Shown: positions 5,968 through 6,863 of the stretch, one piece after another | Position numbering within the stretch: position 1 is the stretch's first letter | How the letters are laid out: every line of letters begins with the position of its first letter | Origin: Methanobacteriota archaeon | Lineage (GTDB): Archaea > Thermoplasmatota > Poseidoniia > Poseidoniales > Poseidoniaceae | Assembly (NCBI GenBank): GCA_002702945.1 | Contig: PADF01000032.1 | Location: 28,733 to 35,595 of the forward strand | DNA length: 6,863 nt | Reading direction: 5' to 3' | Made by a program: the position numbers and the translations under genes | The notes under the pieces: model-generated | Database searches by the model: none | What the model was told of the DNA's origin: nothing | Seen by the model: the letters and a program-made list of their open reading frames with translations, nothing else

Positions 5968-6275
5968 ACAGGAATTTCACCTATTCCATCTAGCTCAATA
6001 TGAAGGACGCTTACCGTACGTTCTCTACCTTCGTCTGTAGGTAATACTTCAGAGCCACAGGTTATGCCTTTAATCACCACTTCTTCAGGTAAACCTTGAG
6101 CAATAAATCCACTCCTTCTTCTACAAACTTCGGCAACATCTACCGCTCTTCCGATAGTTGCCCCCCTAGCTACAAGTTGTAAGTTTCTATCTCCAGCTTC
6201 CATAGCCATTACTACTGCACGCACATATGCATGGAGTGGTTTCTTGCCAACAAAAATTGTTCGTCGTTCAGTCAT
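5952..6275 (-). CDS. albA: Alba-family chromatin/RNA-binding protein
   Basis: Alba is a small, abundant archaeal protein that binds DNA and RNA as a dimer and helps organise the nucleoid. The 107-residue sequence covers the full fold: IFVGKKPLHAYVRAV (7-21) with the nucleic-acid-binding lysine pair K11/K12 (one of which corresponds to the acetylated lysine of Sulfolobus Alba), the RGATIGRAVDVAEVCRRR stretch (37-54), then the strand IKGITCGSEVL (68-78), the beta-hairpin arm region around DEGRERTVS (81-89), and IEL (93-95). It ends with a short acidic tail (QEEE). The ATG at 6275 gives the standard length. No Shine-Dalgarno site is visible. The tail-to-tail overlap with the ArsC-like gene spans its last five codons and stop. 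It lies 63 nt downstream of the tRNA on the same strand. Confidence 0.93.
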   Translation of the reverse strand: MTERRTIFVGKKPLHAYVRAVVMAMEAGDRNLQLVARGATIGRAVDVAEVCRRRSGFIAQGLPEEVVIKGITCGSEVLPTDEGRERTVSVLHIELDGIGEIPVQEEE

Positions 6276-6338
6276 ATCGAGCCCTAATTAGCCATAGTCT
6301 GACAGGCGTTAAATGTTACCATTTGTCTACTATCAATT

Positions 6339-6413
6339 TGGTGCGAGCGCCGGGACTCGAACCCGGGTTCAGGCGTTGGCAACGCCCGGTGATAACCACT
6401 ACACTACGCTCGC
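6339..6413 (-). tRNA. tRNA-Gly (anticodon GCC) with encoded CCA
   Basis: The minus strand folds as a 72-nt tRNA plus CCA. The acceptor stem is GCGAGCG (6413-6407) with CGCTCGC (6349-6343). The D arm is GTGT-loop-TCAC with the GG of the loop present. The anticodon stem GGGCG/CGCCT encloses the loop TTGCCAA, so the anticodon is GCC (glycine). A 4-nt variable loop is followed by the T arm CCGGG-TTCGAGT-CCCGG. The discriminator is A (6342), followed by C, C, A at 6341-6339, so the 3' CCA is encoded. There is no room for an intron. Glycine GCC reads GGC and GGT codons. Confidence 0.95.
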
Positions 6414-6440
6414 AGATGTAACTCGCCCACTGAACGGAGG

Positions 6441-6446
6441 TATAAA
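6441..6446 (-). promoter_or_regulatory. TATA box for tRNA-Gly
   Basis: TTTATA on the minus strand lies 28-33 nt before the mature 5' end of the tRNA at 6413, the normal spacing for an archaeal promoter with a very short 5' leader. It lies within the 52-nt gap after the surface-protein stop codon, so the tRNA probably has its own transcript. Confidence 0.55.
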
Positions 6447-6465
6447 CCGTTATCGCTTGAAGAAA

Positions 6466-6863
6466 TTATTCAAATCCGAAACGGTCTCCGCCTAAATCAT
6501 CATCATCCTTGTTTCTAAGCAACATGGCACTTACTACAATGATTGCAATTACTAAAATTCCAAATATTCCTAAAAGCATTTCAGTAGATAATGAAGCATC
6601 TTCAAGTCCTGGGACTATAGAGGTTTGATCTTGAACAGTAATCGAAATTGGGACTTGAGAGGTTACAACATCGTAATTATCAGCTGCTTGAACTAGAACT
6701 TCATGAGTTCCAAGTGGAGTGCTACTTCGGACAGATAGTTGTACGGAAAAATTACCATCGTTGGCTACTCTATCGCCATTGGTTCCATCATCATACATCG
6801 TAGTCCAAACTCCATCATTACCAAGAGGAGCAAAAACTCCTAAATCTGCTCTTGCGTTTAAAA
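6466..6863 (-). CDS. C-terminal part of a membrane-anchored surface protein (cut by window edge)
   Basis: The frame is open to the right edge, so 131 C-terminal residues of a longer protein are seen. They contain an Ig-like, beta-rich segment with a DDGTNGDRVANDGNFSV stretch (visible residues 24-40), an Asp/Gly-rich motif common in archaeal and bacterial surface proteins, followed by strands up to the PISITVQ segment (71-77). Then come a short linker, one TM segment (about 96-115) and a short acidic cytoplasmic tail (RNKDDDDLGGDRFGFE). The topology is that of a type I cell-surface protein with a C-terminal anchor. A methionine at 6798 is internal to the domain and is not a credible start. Binding partner and function are unknown; adhesion or cell-envelope structure are guesses. 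Confidence 0.8.
   Translation of the reverse strand, partial: LNARADLGVFAPLGNDGVWTTMYDDGTNGDRVANDGNFSVQLSVRSSTPLGTHEVLVQAADNYDVVTSQVPISITVQDQTSIVPGLEDASLSTEMLLGIFGILVIAIIVVSAMLLRNKDDDDLGGDRFGFE

Noticed and set aside
6339..6413. Intron in the tRNA gene
   Set aside because: The standard fold with a 7-nt anticodon loop closes without extra bases, giving 72 nt plus CCA.
6227..6495. Two plus-strand open frames (6227-6421 and 6313-6495) across the tRNA region
   Set aside because: They are reverse-strand translations of the tRNA-Gly gene and its flanks; the APGLEPG / AGTRTRVQ type peptides are well-known artefacts of this kind.
1..6863. Mobile element, prophage, CRISPR or defence system
   Set aside because: No transposase, integrase, direct repeat array, terminal repeat or defence-type domain was found; the genes are housekeeping or envelope genes with similar composition.

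Overview
The window looks like part of the chromosome of an AT-rich archaeon, most likely a marine Thermoplasmatota lineage such as Marine Group II/III (Poseidoniales-like). The evidence is an Alba chromatin protein, a Bud32 kinase of the KEOPS complex, an archaeal-type tRNA promoter with a TATA box, a Mrp/NBP35-type ATPase, membrane-anchored surface proteins with Asp/Gly-rich Ig-like repeats, and short gaps between genes with few Shine-Dalgarno sites. The phylum-level guess is inference from gene content; no marker gene was placed phylogenetically.

Layout from left to right. Positions 1-334 (minus) hold the N-terminal part of Bud32, cut by the window edge. It diverges from nadA (420-1586, plus), which encodes quinolinate synthase for NAD biosynthesis. 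nadA runs tail-to-tail, with a 2-nt gap, into a 691-residue membrane protein (1589-3664, minus). That protein joins an Aur1-like PAP2 domain to a large, sequon-rich, probably external beta-rich domain. Next comes a minus-strand operon read from 5550 to 3744: a small 4-TM protein, a Mrp-family ATPase and a DUF971 protein. A very short intergenic region (5551-5592) separates this operon from an ArsC-like low-molecular-weight phosphatase-fold protein (5593-5967, plus), whose 3' end overlaps an alba gene (5952-6275, minus). Then come tRNA-Gly(GCC) (6339-6413, minus) and the C-terminal part of a surface protein (6466-6863, minus), cut by the right edge. No stretch above 300 bases lacks a gene. I see no mobile element, CRISPR array or long repeat.

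The most notable part is the Mrp-DUF971 pair. The Mrp ATPase contains no cysteine at all. The loop that normally carries the cluster-binding CPxC motif is replaced by a longer Gly/Ser/Asp-rich insert. The neighbouring DUF971 protein keeps a CPCxxC motif and has a fourth cysteine where the family usually has a metal-binding histidine. In plant HCF101 a Mrp domain and a DUF971 domain are fused in one chain, so this looks like a split two-gene counterpart in which the metal or cluster site may have moved to the partner. NadA in the same window is an Fe-S enzyme and would be a possible client of Fe-S assembly, but nothing here shows a direct link.
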